Of a stretch of DNA of 64,000 bases, positions 20,802 through 28,941 are shown piece after piece. Under the pieces are notes generated by a model that saw only the letters and a list, made by a program, of their open reading frames with translations, made no database searches and was not told the DNA's origin. Source of the stretch: Streptomyces geranii (lineage in GTDB: Bacteria > Actinomycetota > Actinomycetes > Streptomycetales > Streptomycetaceae); assembly GCF_002954775.1 (NCBI RefSeq), contig NZ_PJME01000011.1:124001-188000 (forward strand). Direction: 5' to 3'. Within the stretch, counting starts at the first letter, position 1; every line of letters begins with the position of its first letter. The position numbers and the translations under genes were made by a program.

Positions 20802-21718
20802 ACGGGAGCCGGGGCCGGGGTCGGTGCCGGGGGTGTGCCGGTGCGCGAGTTCCACAGGTCGGCGAGGGAGGTGGCGAGGGTACGTTCGGGGTGCCAGCCC
20901 AGCGCCGTGGCGGCGGCGGTGATGTCCGCCTGCTGCCAGGAGACGGCCGACGAGCGCTGGGAACCGGTGCCCTTCTCGTCGATCCGGCCGTGGAATCCGC
21001 TGATCCGGGCCAGGCCTTCCGCGACCTCGCGGACCCGGGTGGCGCTGCCACCCGCGATGTTGAGGACGCGCGGCAGCGGACCGGGCGTGGTGGTGGCGAG
21101 GGCGGCGGCACTGGCCACGTCCCGTGCGTCGACGAAGTCGCGATACGCGGACAGGTCACCGACCCGCACTGTGCCGTCCGGCCCGGCGCGCAGCAGTTCG
21201 TCGGCGAGCCGCCCGGGCAGGCTGGTGCCGGGCGAGCCCGGGCCGAGGGGGTTGAACACCCGCAGGACGACGGCGTCCAGCGCGGCCTCGGCGACGGTCA
21301 GCGAACCCGCCAGTTTGGTGGCCCCGTACGCGCCCTGCGGACAGGTGGCGGAGTCCTCGCCGAGCGGCTGCCGCCCGGCGTTCGTCCCGTACTCGCCGGC
21401 GGATCCGAGATGGACCAGCCGTACCGGGATGTCGGCCGCGGTCAGGGCCTCGCACAGCACGGCGGGGCCTCGGGCGTTGGTCTCCGCCAGCAGCAGCGGG
21501 CCGCCGCCGACGGCACCGGCGCAGTTGACGACGGCGTCCGGGGCCAGCGCGCGCAGGTCGGCGGCGAGGGCGGGGACGGTGGATGTGGTGAGGTCGACCC
21601 GCAGGTCGGCGCCCGGAGAGCGGCCGGCCCGGAGCACCTGGACGCCGGACAGGGCGCGCAGGTGCTCCGTGATGTGCCGGCCGAGGAACCCGGTGGAGCC
21701 CAGGACGAGGACGCGCAT
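20798..21718 (-). CDS. NAD-dependent epimerase/dehydratase (SDR)
   Basis: This protein of about 306 aa has an N-terminal Rossmann motif GSTGFLGRH and the SDR active-site pair in YGATK, with a Ser in LGSAGEYG. Such enzymes interconvert nucleotide sugars. The start at 21718, 5 nt after the stop of the nucleotidyltransferase, gives the normal N-terminus MRVLVLGS; a GTG at 21730 is possible. The C-terminus is a short Pro/Ala tail. In the operon it could supply a UDP-hexosamine or UDP-galactose precursor. The exact sugar is not readable. Confidence 0.85.
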   Translation of the reverse strand: MRVLVLGSTGFLGRHITEHLRALSGVQVLRAGRSPGADLRVDLTTSTVPALAADLRALAPDAVVNCAGAVGGGPLLLAETNARGPAVLCEALTAADIPVRLVHLGSAGEYGTNAGRQPLGEDSATCPQGAYGATKLAGSLTVAEAALDAVVLRVFNPLGPGSPGTSLPGRLADELLRAGPDGTVRVGDLSAYRDFVDARDVASAAALATTTPGPLPRVLNIAGGSATRVREVAEGLARISGFHGRIDEKGTGSQRSSAVSWQQADITAAATALGWHPERTLATSLADLWNSRTGTPPAPTPAPAPV

Positions 21719-21722
21719 CAGG

Positions 21723-22436
21723 TCACGCACCCTTCAGCAGCAGGTCGCGGTAGGTGGTGAACTCGGCGTTCGCCCGGTCGTAGTCGTCCGGGCGGCCGAT
21801 GTCCAGCCAGTAGCCGTCGAACTCGTGGGCGGTCGGGGGCGTGCCGTCACGGAGCAGGTCGAGCACGAGTTCGTCGAAGCCGAGCGGCAGACCGGGGGTG
21901 TAGCCGTCGAGGGTGGAGCGGGAGAGTCCGTAGACGCCCATGGAGACCCGGTAGTCCAGGGTCGGCTTCTCGGTGAAGGCGACGACCTGCTTGCTGTCGG
22001 TGGTGAGGACGCCGAAGTCGATCCTGACCTTGCGGCAGTACGTGGCGATGGTCAGCGGCGCACCGCCGACCTGGTGACCGCGCAGGACGGCGCGGAAGTC
22101 CAGGTCGGTGAGGATGTCGCCGTTCATGACGAGGAAGTGCTCGGGCAGCCGGTCGAGCATGGTCAGCAGCGGGCCCATGGTGCCCAGCGGGCTGTCCTCG
22201 GTCGAGTAGTCGACGCGCATGCCCCATTGGGAGCCGTCGCCGACGTAGGCCCGGATGATGTGGCCGAGGTGGCCGATGGCGATGGTGCAGGTGGTGAAGC
22301 CGGCGCCGGCGAGCTGCCGCATCACGATCTCCAGGATGGCGTGCTGGTCGCCGATGGGGACGAGCGGCTTGGGCAGGGCGGTGGTGTACGGCCGCAGCCG
22401 GACACCCTTGCCTCCGGCCAGAATGACTGCGTGCAT
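21723..22436 (-). CDS. Sugar-phosphate nucleotidyltransferase
   Basis: This 237-aa protein has the nucleotidyltransferase signature LAGGKGVRLRPYT, the PKPLVPIGD segment and a metal-binding motif NGDILTDLD. It should make an NDP-sugar from a sugar-1-phosphate and an NTP. It has only the catalytic domain (no left-handed beta-helix), as in RmlA/GCD1-type short forms. Position between two epimerase genes supports a role in precursor supply for the exopolysaccharide. Confidence 0.88.
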   Translation of the reverse strand: MHAVILAGGKGVRLRPYTTALPKPLVPIGDQHAILEIVMRQLAGAGFTTCTIAIGHLGHIIRAYVGDGSQWGMRVDYSTEDSPLGTMGPLLTMLDRLPEHFLVMNGDILTDLDFRAVLRGHQVGGAPLTIATYCRKVRIDFGVLTTDSKQVVAFTEKPTLDYRVSMGVYGLSRSTLDGYTPGLPLGFDELVLDLLRDGTPPTAHEFDGYWLDIGRPDDYDRANAEFTTYRDLLLKGA

Positions 22437-22495
22437 GGCGGACTCCCCTGTAGGTAGGCAGGTAGGTCGATCGGTGGTCGATGGCCTGGGGCGAG

Positions 22496-22551
22496 TCGTC
22501 AGACGTCGCGGGCCTAGTCGTCAGACGTTGCAGGCCGATGCGTCAGACGTT
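22496..22551. repeat. Three copies of an 11-bp stop-codon-region repeat
   Basis: CGTCAGACGT-type units occur three times, about 20-25 bp apart. One copy contains the stop codon of the SDR gene ending at 22543. They fill the short gap before the nucleotidyltransferase gene and look like local tandem duplications. Confidence 0.5.
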
Positions 22552-23550
22552 GTAGATGGCGGTCTTGTAGCGGGCCAGGTTCGCCGGGTCGGAGAAGAAC
22601 CGGACGGTCTGCTCCAGCCCCTCCTGGAGGCTGTGGGCCGGTGCCCAGCCGGTCGCGGCGCGCAGCCGGGAGGCGTCGCAGACCAGCCTCATCACCTCGG
22701 ACGCGGCGGGCCGGATGCGCTGCGCGTCCTCGCGGACCTCCAGCTCGGCCCCCATGAGCTTGCCGACCAGCGCCACCAGGTCGCCGACCGAGATCTCGCC
22801 GCCGGTACCGGCGTTGAAGGTGCGGCCGACGACGGCCTCGGCGGGTGCGGTGCCCACCGTGAGGAACGCCTGGGCGGTGTCCTTGACGAACATGAAGTCC
22901 CGGGTGGGCCGCAGGTCGCCCAGCGCGATGGTCCGCTCCCCCGCCGCGACCTGCCCGATGACGGTCGGGATCACGGCCCGCATGGACTGGCGCGGCCCGA
23001 AGGTGTTGAACGGCCGCAGCGTGACCACCTGGGTGCCGAAGCTCGCGTGGTAGCTGTCGGCCAGCCGGTCACCGCCCGCCTTGGAAGCGGCGTACGGGGA
23101 CTGGGAGTTGATGGGGTGGTCCTCGGTGATGGGGACCGTCTGCGCGGTGCCGTACGTCTCGCTGGTGGAGGTGTGCACCATCCTGGGGATGCCGAGCCGG
23201 CGTACGGCTTCCAGCACGTTGAGCGTCCCGGTGACATTCGTGGCCACGTAACTGTGCGGTGCCTGGTAGGAGTACGGGATCGCGATCAGCGCGGCCAGGT
23301 GGTAGACGGCGTCGGTGCCGGTGAGCAGCTGCTGCACCGACCCGGCGTCGCGTACGTCGCCGAGTACGACCTCCACGTTGTCCATCACGTCCTGCGGCAG
23401 GGTCTCCAGCCAGCCGTAGGAGGAGAAGGAGTTGTACTGGGCCATGGCGCGTACCCGGTGTCCTGTCGCGACGAGCGCCTCCACCAGGTGCGAGCCGATG
23501 AATCCCTCGGCACCGGTCACTGCGACGGTTACGGAAGCGGACGAGGTCAC
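22543..23550 (-). CDS. UDP-sugar 4-epimerase / 4,6-dehydratase-like SDR
   Basis: This 335-aa protein starts at a GTG at 23550 with GAGGAG 8 nt upstream. It has the Rossmann motif VTGAEGFIGSH, the catalytic segment STSETYGT and YAASK, and the substrate-site NTFGPRQS. It is of the extended-SDR type (UDP-glucose/GlcNAc epimerase or 4,6-dehydratase). In fungal galactosaminogalactan synthesis the epimerase Uge3 provides UDP-Gal/UDP-GalNAc, and in Pel synthesis PelX does the same. This enzyme is the best candidate for that step here, but a dehydratase role cannot be excluded. Confidence 0.87.
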   Translation of the reverse strand: MTSSASVTVAVTGAEGFIGSHLVEALVATGHRVRAMAQYNSFSSYGWLETLPQDVMDNVEVVLGDVRDAGSVQQLLTGTDAVYHLAALIAIPYSYQAPHSYVATNVTGTLNVLEAVRRLGIPRMVHTSTSETYGTAQTVPITEDHPINSQSPYAASKAGGDRLADSYHASFGTQVVTLRPFNTFGPRQSMRAVIPTVIGQVAAGERTIALGDLRPTRDFMFVKDTAQAFLTVGTAPAEAVVGRTFNAGTGGEISVGDLVALVGKLMGAELEVREDAQRIRPAASEVMRLVCDASRLRAATGWAPAHSLQEGLEQTVRFFSDPANLARYKTAIYNV

Positions 23551-23569
23551 GGATCTGTCTCCTCTGAAG

Positions 23570-23645
23570 GTGAGTCTGAATCTGAATCTGAATCTGGGTC
23601 TGAGATCTGGGTCTGAATCTGGGGCCGAATCTGGGGCTGAAAGAG
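23570..23645. repeat. Tandem TCTGAA-type hexamer repeat
   Basis: The spacer between the membrane-protein gene and the SDR gene consists almost wholly of degenerate AATCTG/GGTCTG hexamers. Each unit reads CAGATT on the coding strand. This is a slippage-prone simple repeat just upstream of the SDR ribosome site. Confidence 0.6.
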
Positions 23646-23666
23646 CTGCGGGATACGGGGATCCGG

Positions 23667-25073
23667 TCAGCGGTGGGCCGTGGTCCGGCCCATCCGGGTG
23701 CACGCGACCGCCAGCAGTACGGCCGCCGCGCAGCCGCAGGCCACCAGCTCGGCGGCGGCCGGGCTGAGCGGAGCGGGTCCCCCGTGGGCCGCGCCCGACA
23801 GGGCCAGCTCCGCTGCGGCGGCGGCGAGGCAGACCACGGCGGACGGCCAGGCGATCCCGGCCGCCTGGAGCAGCAGGGCGACCCAGAGCGCCGCGCCGAG
23901 GGCGAGCAGCGGGAGCGGCGGCACCCCGGTGACCAGCGCCGGGGCGGCGAGCACCGCGAGGTACCCGGCCAGGCACAGGGCGAGCACACCGGCCGCCCGG
24001 AGCCGGAAACCCCGGGGGGTCCGGCTGCGCCGCAGAGCGGTGAGGGTCAGGCTCCGGTAGCGGTAGAGCAACCACTCGGCCACGCCCATGCTCAGCGTCA
24101 GCACCACGGCGGCCGACCTGCCCGCCGCCGGGGCCATCAGCGTCAGCGCCCCGCCGGCCAGGCCGAACAGCCCGTACGGGACGGAGGCGGCGAGCCGGGC
24201 GGTGCCCGGTGCCGTGGCGCTCGTGGTGCGCAGCGACCGTACGACCTCCCGTACCGCCGACAGCACCGCCGCCGCGACGGTGGCCAGCAGCAGCACGACG
24301 ACCGGCACCGGGCCGGGGCGCCACAGCGGTATGCAGGCCGCCCCGGCCGCCGTCGGTACGAGCGCGATCAGCAGGTGCTGTTCGCGTCCCAGCACGAGCA
24401 GCACCGTGGCCGCCGCCAGATAGAGCGCCTCTCCCGCCGCGAAGGCGGCGACGGCGCCCGTCCCCGAGACGGCCAGTGCGGCGGCAGCCGCTGCCGTCAC
24501 CCCGGCCGGGGCCCCGAACAGCAGGCAGCGCGCGGCTGCCCGCCGGCCGCCCGTGGCGAGCCGTACGTAGGCGCGGTGCGCCAGCGCCTGGTTCCAGGCC
24601 CAGGCCACGAGCGCCGAGGCGGCGAGCCCGGTGACGCGGCCGGGCAGCAGCCCCGCGCCCAGCAGGTAGGCCAGCCCCGGCAGGCCGAACAGCATCCCCC
24701 GCAGCAGGCACTGCCGTGGGTCGGCCCGCCAGGGGTCGGGCACCGGTCCGGGTTCCGGGAAACGGCGCGGCACCCGGGCGTACAGCTCCTCCGCGACGGC
24801 GAACAGGTCCCGTCGCCCGTAGCGGGTGGTGATCTGTTCGTGCGTCAGCCCGTCGGACTCCAGCACCGCGGCGATCTCGTCCGGGTGGACGGCGGCCCCG
24901 CACACGTCCGCCATCCGTTCGGCGAGCGCGTCGAGTGGGTCGTCGGCCCGAGCCGGCCGCTGTGGCGCGGTCGGGGTCGGGGTCGGGATAGAGATCGGGG
25001 CCGGGGTCGGGGTCGGGATAGGGGTCGGCAGGCGCAGTACCAGGGTTGTCTCGTCGACCAGTCGGTTCACCAC
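23667..25073 (-). CDS. Polytopic membrane protein, possible PelG-like exporter
   Basis: This protein of about 468 aa starts at GTG 25073 or 25070, the latter overlapping the glycosyltransferase stop (GTGA). Residues 1-120 are soluble, including a Pro/Thr/Ile simple repeat and a helical part (SDGLTHEQITTRYGRRDLFAVAEELYARVP). From about residue 120 to the end there are roughly eleven hydrophobic segments. Its position beside a PelF-like glycosyltransferase is that of PelG, the transporter partner of PelF in Pel systems, but I do not see decisive PelG sequence motifs. An export or flippase function is inferred. Confidence 0.75.
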   Translation of the reverse strand: MVNRLVDETTLVLRLPTPIPTPTPAPISIPTPTPTAPQRPARADDPLDALAERMADVCGAAVHPDEIAAVLESDGLTHEQITTRYGRRDLFAVAEELYARVPRRFPEPGPVPDPWRADPRQCLLRGMLFGLPGLAYLLGAGLLPGRVTGLAASALVAWAWNQALAHRAYVRLATGGRRAAARCLLFGAPAGVTAAAAAALAVSGTGAVAAFAAGEALYLAAATVLLVLGREQHLLIALVPTAAGAACIPLWRPGPVPVVVLLLATVAAAVLSAVREVVRSLRTTSATAPGTARLAASVPYGLFGLAGGALTLMAPAAGRSAAVVLTLSMGVAEWLLYRYRSLTLTALRRSRTPRGFRLRAAGVLALCLAGYLAVLAAPALVTGVPPLPLLALGAALWVALLLQAAGIAWPSAVVCLAAAAAELALSGAAHGGPAPLSPAAAELVACGCAAAVLLAVACTRMGRTTAHR

Positions 25074-26647
25074 TCGCCTCCGGCCCGTCGGGCGCGCGGC
25101 GCCTGGTCCTCGGCCGGGTACGCCCGGCCTCCGCCCGCCGCCAGCGCGCCGTAGATCTCCCGGAAGGAGTCGATGGTGTGCCGGAGCGTGAACTGGTCGA
25201 TCACCCTCAGCCGTGCGGCCTCCCCCATCCAGGCCCGGCGGGCGGGCGCGCGCAGCAGTTCCAGGGCTGCCCGTGCCATCGCCTCCGGTTCACGCGGCGG
25301 TACGACGATTCCGGCGTCGCCCACTGCTTCGCGGACCCCGCCGACGTCGGTGGAGATGGTGGCCCGGCCGCACGACATGGCCTCGATGAGGGTGAAGGGA
25401 AAGCCCTCGCTGATGCTGGAGAGCATGACCACGGTGCCCGCCGCGTAGGCGTCACGGATGTCCTCCACCCGGCCCTCGAAGGCCACCGCCTCCGCGATGC
25501 CCAGGTCCCGGGCGAGCGCCTGGCAGCGTTCCCGGTAGGCCTGGCCGCCGCTGGGCGTGCCGCCGAACAGCCGCAACCGCACCTCGGGCATCTCCCGGCG
25601 TACCAGGGCGAAGGCCCGGATCAGCGTCTCCAGGTCCTTGATGGGATCGACCCGCCCCGCCCAGGCCAGCGTGGGGATCTCCGGTTCCGGACCGGCGTGG
25701 GGAAAGGCCCCGGGATCCACACCGTTGTAGACGGTACGGATCTTGTCGGGTGCGGTGCCGCCACGCTCCTCCCAGCGCCGGTTGTAGTGGTTTCCCGGCG
25801 TGACGAGCGCGGCGCGGGCGTAGGTCTCCTGTGCCAGCAGCCGGAAGAAGCCGAGCAGCAGTGCCTTCACCGGCCAGCGGGAACCGCCGGTGCCGTAGCC
25901 GATGTACCGCTCCCGCAGGTAGACGCCGTGTTCGGTGAGCAGCAGGGGCGTGCCGTGCAGGTGCCGAGCCAGCAGCCCGGGGAGGGCGGCCAGTCCGCCG
26001 CTGACGGCGTGGGTGATCCCGTCCCTGGGCGGTGCGGTCGCCAGTGGGCGCAGGGCGTGTTCCAGCAGGTCGGTCGCGGCCAGTGCGTCGTGCATGGTCG
26101 GCCGGGCCGCGTGGGTGGGCAGGTGCGGCCGGTTCCAGACGGCGGCCAGGGTGCGTAACGCCGCCTCGGTGCGCAGCGACGCCGTCAGCTCCCCGTACCG
26201 GGCCCGTGCCGCGAGGCCGTAGAGCCCTTCGGCGAAGCGCTCCAGGGTGCTGGACCCGGCCTGCGAGCCGGCACCAGGACCATTGCCGGGGCCGGGATCG
26301 AGAAGGGCCAGCAGGAACATCTCGTAGATGTCGAGGAAGGCCCGCAGCCGCCGGCCGCGCGGTGCGCGGCCGGTCGGTGTCGGTCCCCAGGTGGGTATGG
26401 AGACCACCTTGCTGACGTGCGCGGGTGTCTCCCAGGTGACGGGCTCGCGGCCGTCGGCGGTGACCGCGAGTATCTGGAAGTCCACGTCGGGTATCCCACG
26501 GACGAGCTGGTCGCACCAGACACTCACTCCGCCCTGGCTGTGCGGGTAGGTGCCCTCGGTGAGCATCGTGACGCGGGTCGCGCCGGTGTTGACGGCCGCG
26601 ATGGCCCTGCCCATGCCGGAGGGGAGCGTGTCCCCGAATGCCGGCAT
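25067..26647 (-). CDS. PelF-like GT4 glycosyltransferase
   Basis: The chosen start is the ATG at 26647 (526 aa). A GTG at 26761 would add 38 residues of low-complexity His/Arg/Gly/Thr sequence. Near the N-terminus is RVTMLTEGTYPHSQGGVSVW, the hallmark of PelF-type GT4 enzymes with a DUF3492 domain. The C-terminal half has the GT4 donor-binding EX7E motif in SEGFPFTLIEAM and a VYNGVDPGAF segment. PelF uses UDP-GalNAc (and GlcNAc) to build the Pel backbone in the cytosol. Together with the GalN-specific hydrolases and deacetylase encoded around it, this enzyme is predicted to polymerise an alpha-1,4-GalNAc-containing chain. It is the second gene of the operon. Confidence 0.88.
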   Translation of the reverse strand: MPAFGDTLPSGMGRAIAAVNTGATRVTMLTEGTYPHSQGGVSVWCDQLVRGIPDVDFQILAVTADGREPVTWETPAHVSKVVSIPTWGPTPTGRAPRGRRLRAFLDIYEMFLLALLDPGPGNGPGAGSQAGSSTLERFAEGLYGLAARARYGELTASLRTEAALRTLAAVWNRPHLPTHAARPTMHDALAATDLLEHALRPLATAPPRDGITHAVSGGLAALPGLLARHLHGTPLLLTEHGVYLRERYIGYGTGGSRWPVKALLLGFFRLLAQETYARAALVTPGNHYNRRWEERGGTAPDKIRTVYNGVDPGAFPHAGPEPEIPTLAWAGRVDPIKDLETLIRAFALVRREMPEVRLRLFGGTPSGGQAYRERCQALARDLGIAEAVAFEGRVEDIRDAYAAGTVVMLSSISEGFPFTLIEAMSCGRATISTDVGGVREAVGDAGIVVPPREPEAMARAALELLRAPARRAWMGEAARLRVIDQFTLRHTIDSFREIYGALAAGGGRAYPAEDQAPRARRAGGEW

Positions 26648-26763
26648 GGTGCGGTCGGTCCTTGCCAAGGTCCCCGTATCCCTGTGTCCCCGTGTCCCAC
26701 GGTGCCTGTCGGTCCCGCCGGGACGGTTGCGCCCGTCGTGCCGGCCGTGCCTGTTGATCACGG

Positions 26764-28941
26764 TCAGCGCTTACGACGGACGGTGTCGCCGGGGCCTGCC
26801 GGGACGGGGTTGGCCACACCACTGGGCACACGCGTCGCGGGCGCCGGTGCCTCTGCCGTGGCGGTGCCGGTGGCGGCGGGGGCCGCGGGCGTGGCGGGTG
26901 CGGTCAGTTGCAGGGTGATCGAGGACTGCAGCGTGCCGGGCGTGGTCCAGCCGGACAGCTGCCCGGCGTAGGCGGTGCCGAAGGCGGTGCTGCCGAGCAG
27001 CTGCTTCTGGACGGTGCCGGCGGGCATGGTCGCGCTGGTCTGGGTGCCGTTCGGCGAGGTGACGGTGACCGTGTTGCCGATCCGGTAGGCGGTGACCTGG
27101 TTGTTCTTCACGGCGGCGGCCCAGGCGGCGCGGTACTTCAGCTCCGTCCCGATGTCCTTCAACCGCAGGTTGACCAGCGGGGTGTTGGCCGCGTAGAGGC
27201 CGCTGTAGTCGCCCAGGATCTTGTCCAGCACCGGGTAGGCGATGCGGTCCTCGGCGAGGTTCGACTGGTGGATGTACACCGGCCGGGGGTCGTTGGAGAG
27301 CGCGTGCCCGAGGGCGATACGGCTCTCCAGCGGGACGATGTACGAGGTGTAGCCGGTCTGGGGGTCCAGCGGGGCGCTCAGGCAGGTGGTGGTCGAGGAG
27401 CCCTCGCAGATGCCGCTGCCGCCGTTGGCCTTGCTGGTGTAGATGAAGTTGTACTCGTCCACCTGCTCGGCCGCGCGGCCGACGTTGTAGTAGACGTTCA
27501 TGGGGAAGCGCGGCGCGGTGAGGGCGGAGCCGATCTGGCGCTGCTGCGGGTCCCGGGAGTTGTCGCTGGCCAGCCACTTCACCCCGGTGGAGGTCAGGGA
27601 CGGGGCCAGGTTGGGGTTGTCGGTGGGCTGCTGCGGCAGCACCTTCATCCCGGAGTGCTCACCGGTGACCAGTTCCGTGTTGTCGAGGGCGAGGCCCTTA
27701 CCATTGGCCCAGGTACGGTTCTGGGTGATCTGCGAGGTGATGTCGGCCTGGCTGACCCACTGGATCTTGCCGCTCGCGTCGGTGGAGCACTTCCACGGCA
27801 CCACGCTGACGTCCTGGACACAGCCCAGGAACGGGTGCTTGTAGGTGTGGTTGACCCAGCGGAAGGCGCTCTTGTCGGCGACGAGCTGATTCGCCGTCGG
27901 GTCGGCGCCGCCGTTTTCCGCCTTGTAGTCCTCGCTGCCGCCGCCGTTGAACACCATGTCCAGGGTGAACCTGCGGCCGGCCGACCACTGCTTGGCGTAC
28001 TGGGCGTCGGCGGCCGTCATCCGGATCGGGTCGGGGGTGGCGCCCTCGCCCGGGGCGCAGTCGACGTCTCCGGGGGTGCAGTTGAGCGTGGTGTTCCACC
28101 GGTCGTCGCCGAGGAAGACGTCGTCGACGTGGACCGCGAAGTAGTTGCGGTCGGCGCCGAGGTGGATGCCCTGGGTCAGCCACTCGACGATGCCCCGGCT
28201 GAGCAGCCGGTACTGCTGCTGGTACTGGTTGTAGACGAAGTTGACGACCAGTTCCCGGCGCCCGTCGTGGGCGTACTCGCCGACGAGCGAGCCACGCGCG
28301 GAGCTGCCCGGGATCGGGGCGTCCACATAGCTGGTGAACGTGGCCCCGGCCTCCTGCTGCGCGAGCGGCACGGCCAGATAGCCGTAACTCTCGGTCACGC
28401 CGGGCGCGTTGTCCTCGAAGGGGACGTTCCCGCCGAGGTAGCCGAAGGGGCCGGCCTTCCCGGCGGACGTCACCTGGGCGGTGGCGCCGTCGAGCGAGCC
28501 GATGTACCCGGGCGCCTGCGCGTAGTTCAGCCCGACCTCGGGCCTGGCGTAGGTGTAGGCGTCGGCCTGCCGGATGCCGAAGGTCCGCTCGAAGGCCACG
28601 AGGGCCGCCATCTCGGCGGAGCCGGCTCCGAACGGGTTGTCGTTCGGCAGGACGACGGCCTGGTACTTGGCCCGGGCACGGCCGCTGACCGTGTCGCTGA
28701 GGAAACCGGCGTTGATCTGCGGTCGCCCGCTGTCGGCCAGGTTGACCCTGGTGTACGGGGTACCCGCCGAGTCGAGCTCGGCGGTGATGGCCCCGGTGGC
28801 CGGACCTCCGTCATCGACGACGAGCACCTTCAGGTCGATCCTCGGCTCCAGCGCGGCTGCTTTCGAGGCTATGGGCAACGTGACGAGCGTGAGCACGGCA
28901 GCGCCACCGCACACCCCGGCTTTCAACAGCATGCGACGCAT
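26764..28941 (-). CDS. Agd3-like (CE18) polysaccharide deacetylase, secreted
   Basis: This 725-aa protein starts with MRRMLLKAG, has a signal peptide ending near residue 29, and GGGGGAG 6 nt upstream. Residues 35-260 form a beta-rich domain in the place of the CBM87 domain of fungal Agd3. The catalytic part has HVDDVF (271-276) and NHTYKH (364-369), which match the Asp-containing motif 1 and His-x-x-x-His motif 2 of polysaccharide deacetylases. The C-terminus is a Pro/Ala/Thr linker and a basic tail. Agd3 partly deacetylates GalNAc in galactosaminogalactan, making it cationic and adhesive. This is the first gene of the operon and follows a 1.3-kb intergenic region. Confidence 0.82.
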   Translation of the reverse strand: MRRMLLKAGVCGGAAVLTLVTLPIASKAAALEPRIDLKVLVVDDGGPATGAITAELDSAGTPYTRVNLADSGRPQINAGFLSDTVSGRARAKYQAVVLPNDNPFGAGSAEMAALVAFERTFGIRQADAYTYARPEVGLNYAQAPGYIGSLDGATAQVTSAGKAGPFGYLGGNVPFEDNAPGVTESYGYLAVPLAQQEAGATFTSYVDAPIPGSSARGSLVGEYAHDGRRELVVNFVYNQYQQQYRLLSRGIVEWLTQGIHLGADRNYFAVHVDDVFLGDDRWNTTLNCTPGDVDCAPGEGATPDPIRMTAADAQYAKQWSAGRRFTLDMVFNGGGSEDYKAENGGADPTANQLVADKSAFRWVNHTYKHPFLGCVQDVSVVPWKCSTDASGKIQWVSQADITSQITQNRTWANGKGLALDNTELVTGEHSGMKVLPQQPTDNPNLAPSLTSTGVKWLASDNSRDPQQRQIGSALTAPRFPMNVYYNVGRAAEQVDEYNFIYTSKANGGSGICEGSSTTTCLSAPLDPQTGYTSYIVPLESRIALGHALSNDPRPVYIHQSNLAEDRIAYPVLDKILGDYSGLYAANTPLVNLRLKDIGTELKYRAAWAAAVKNNQVTAYRIGNTVTVTSPNGTQTSATMPAGTVQKQLLGSTAFGTAYAGQLSGWTTPGTLQSSITLQLTAPATPAAPAATGTATAEAPAPATRVPSGVANPVPAGPGDTVRRKR

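Noticed and set aside
26648..26761. N-terminal extension of the glycosyltransferase from GTG 26761
   Set aside because: It encodes low-complexity His/Arg/Gly/Thr sequence absent from PelF-type proteins; ATG 26647 gives a normal start, though the GTG directly after the previous stop cannot be fully excluded.
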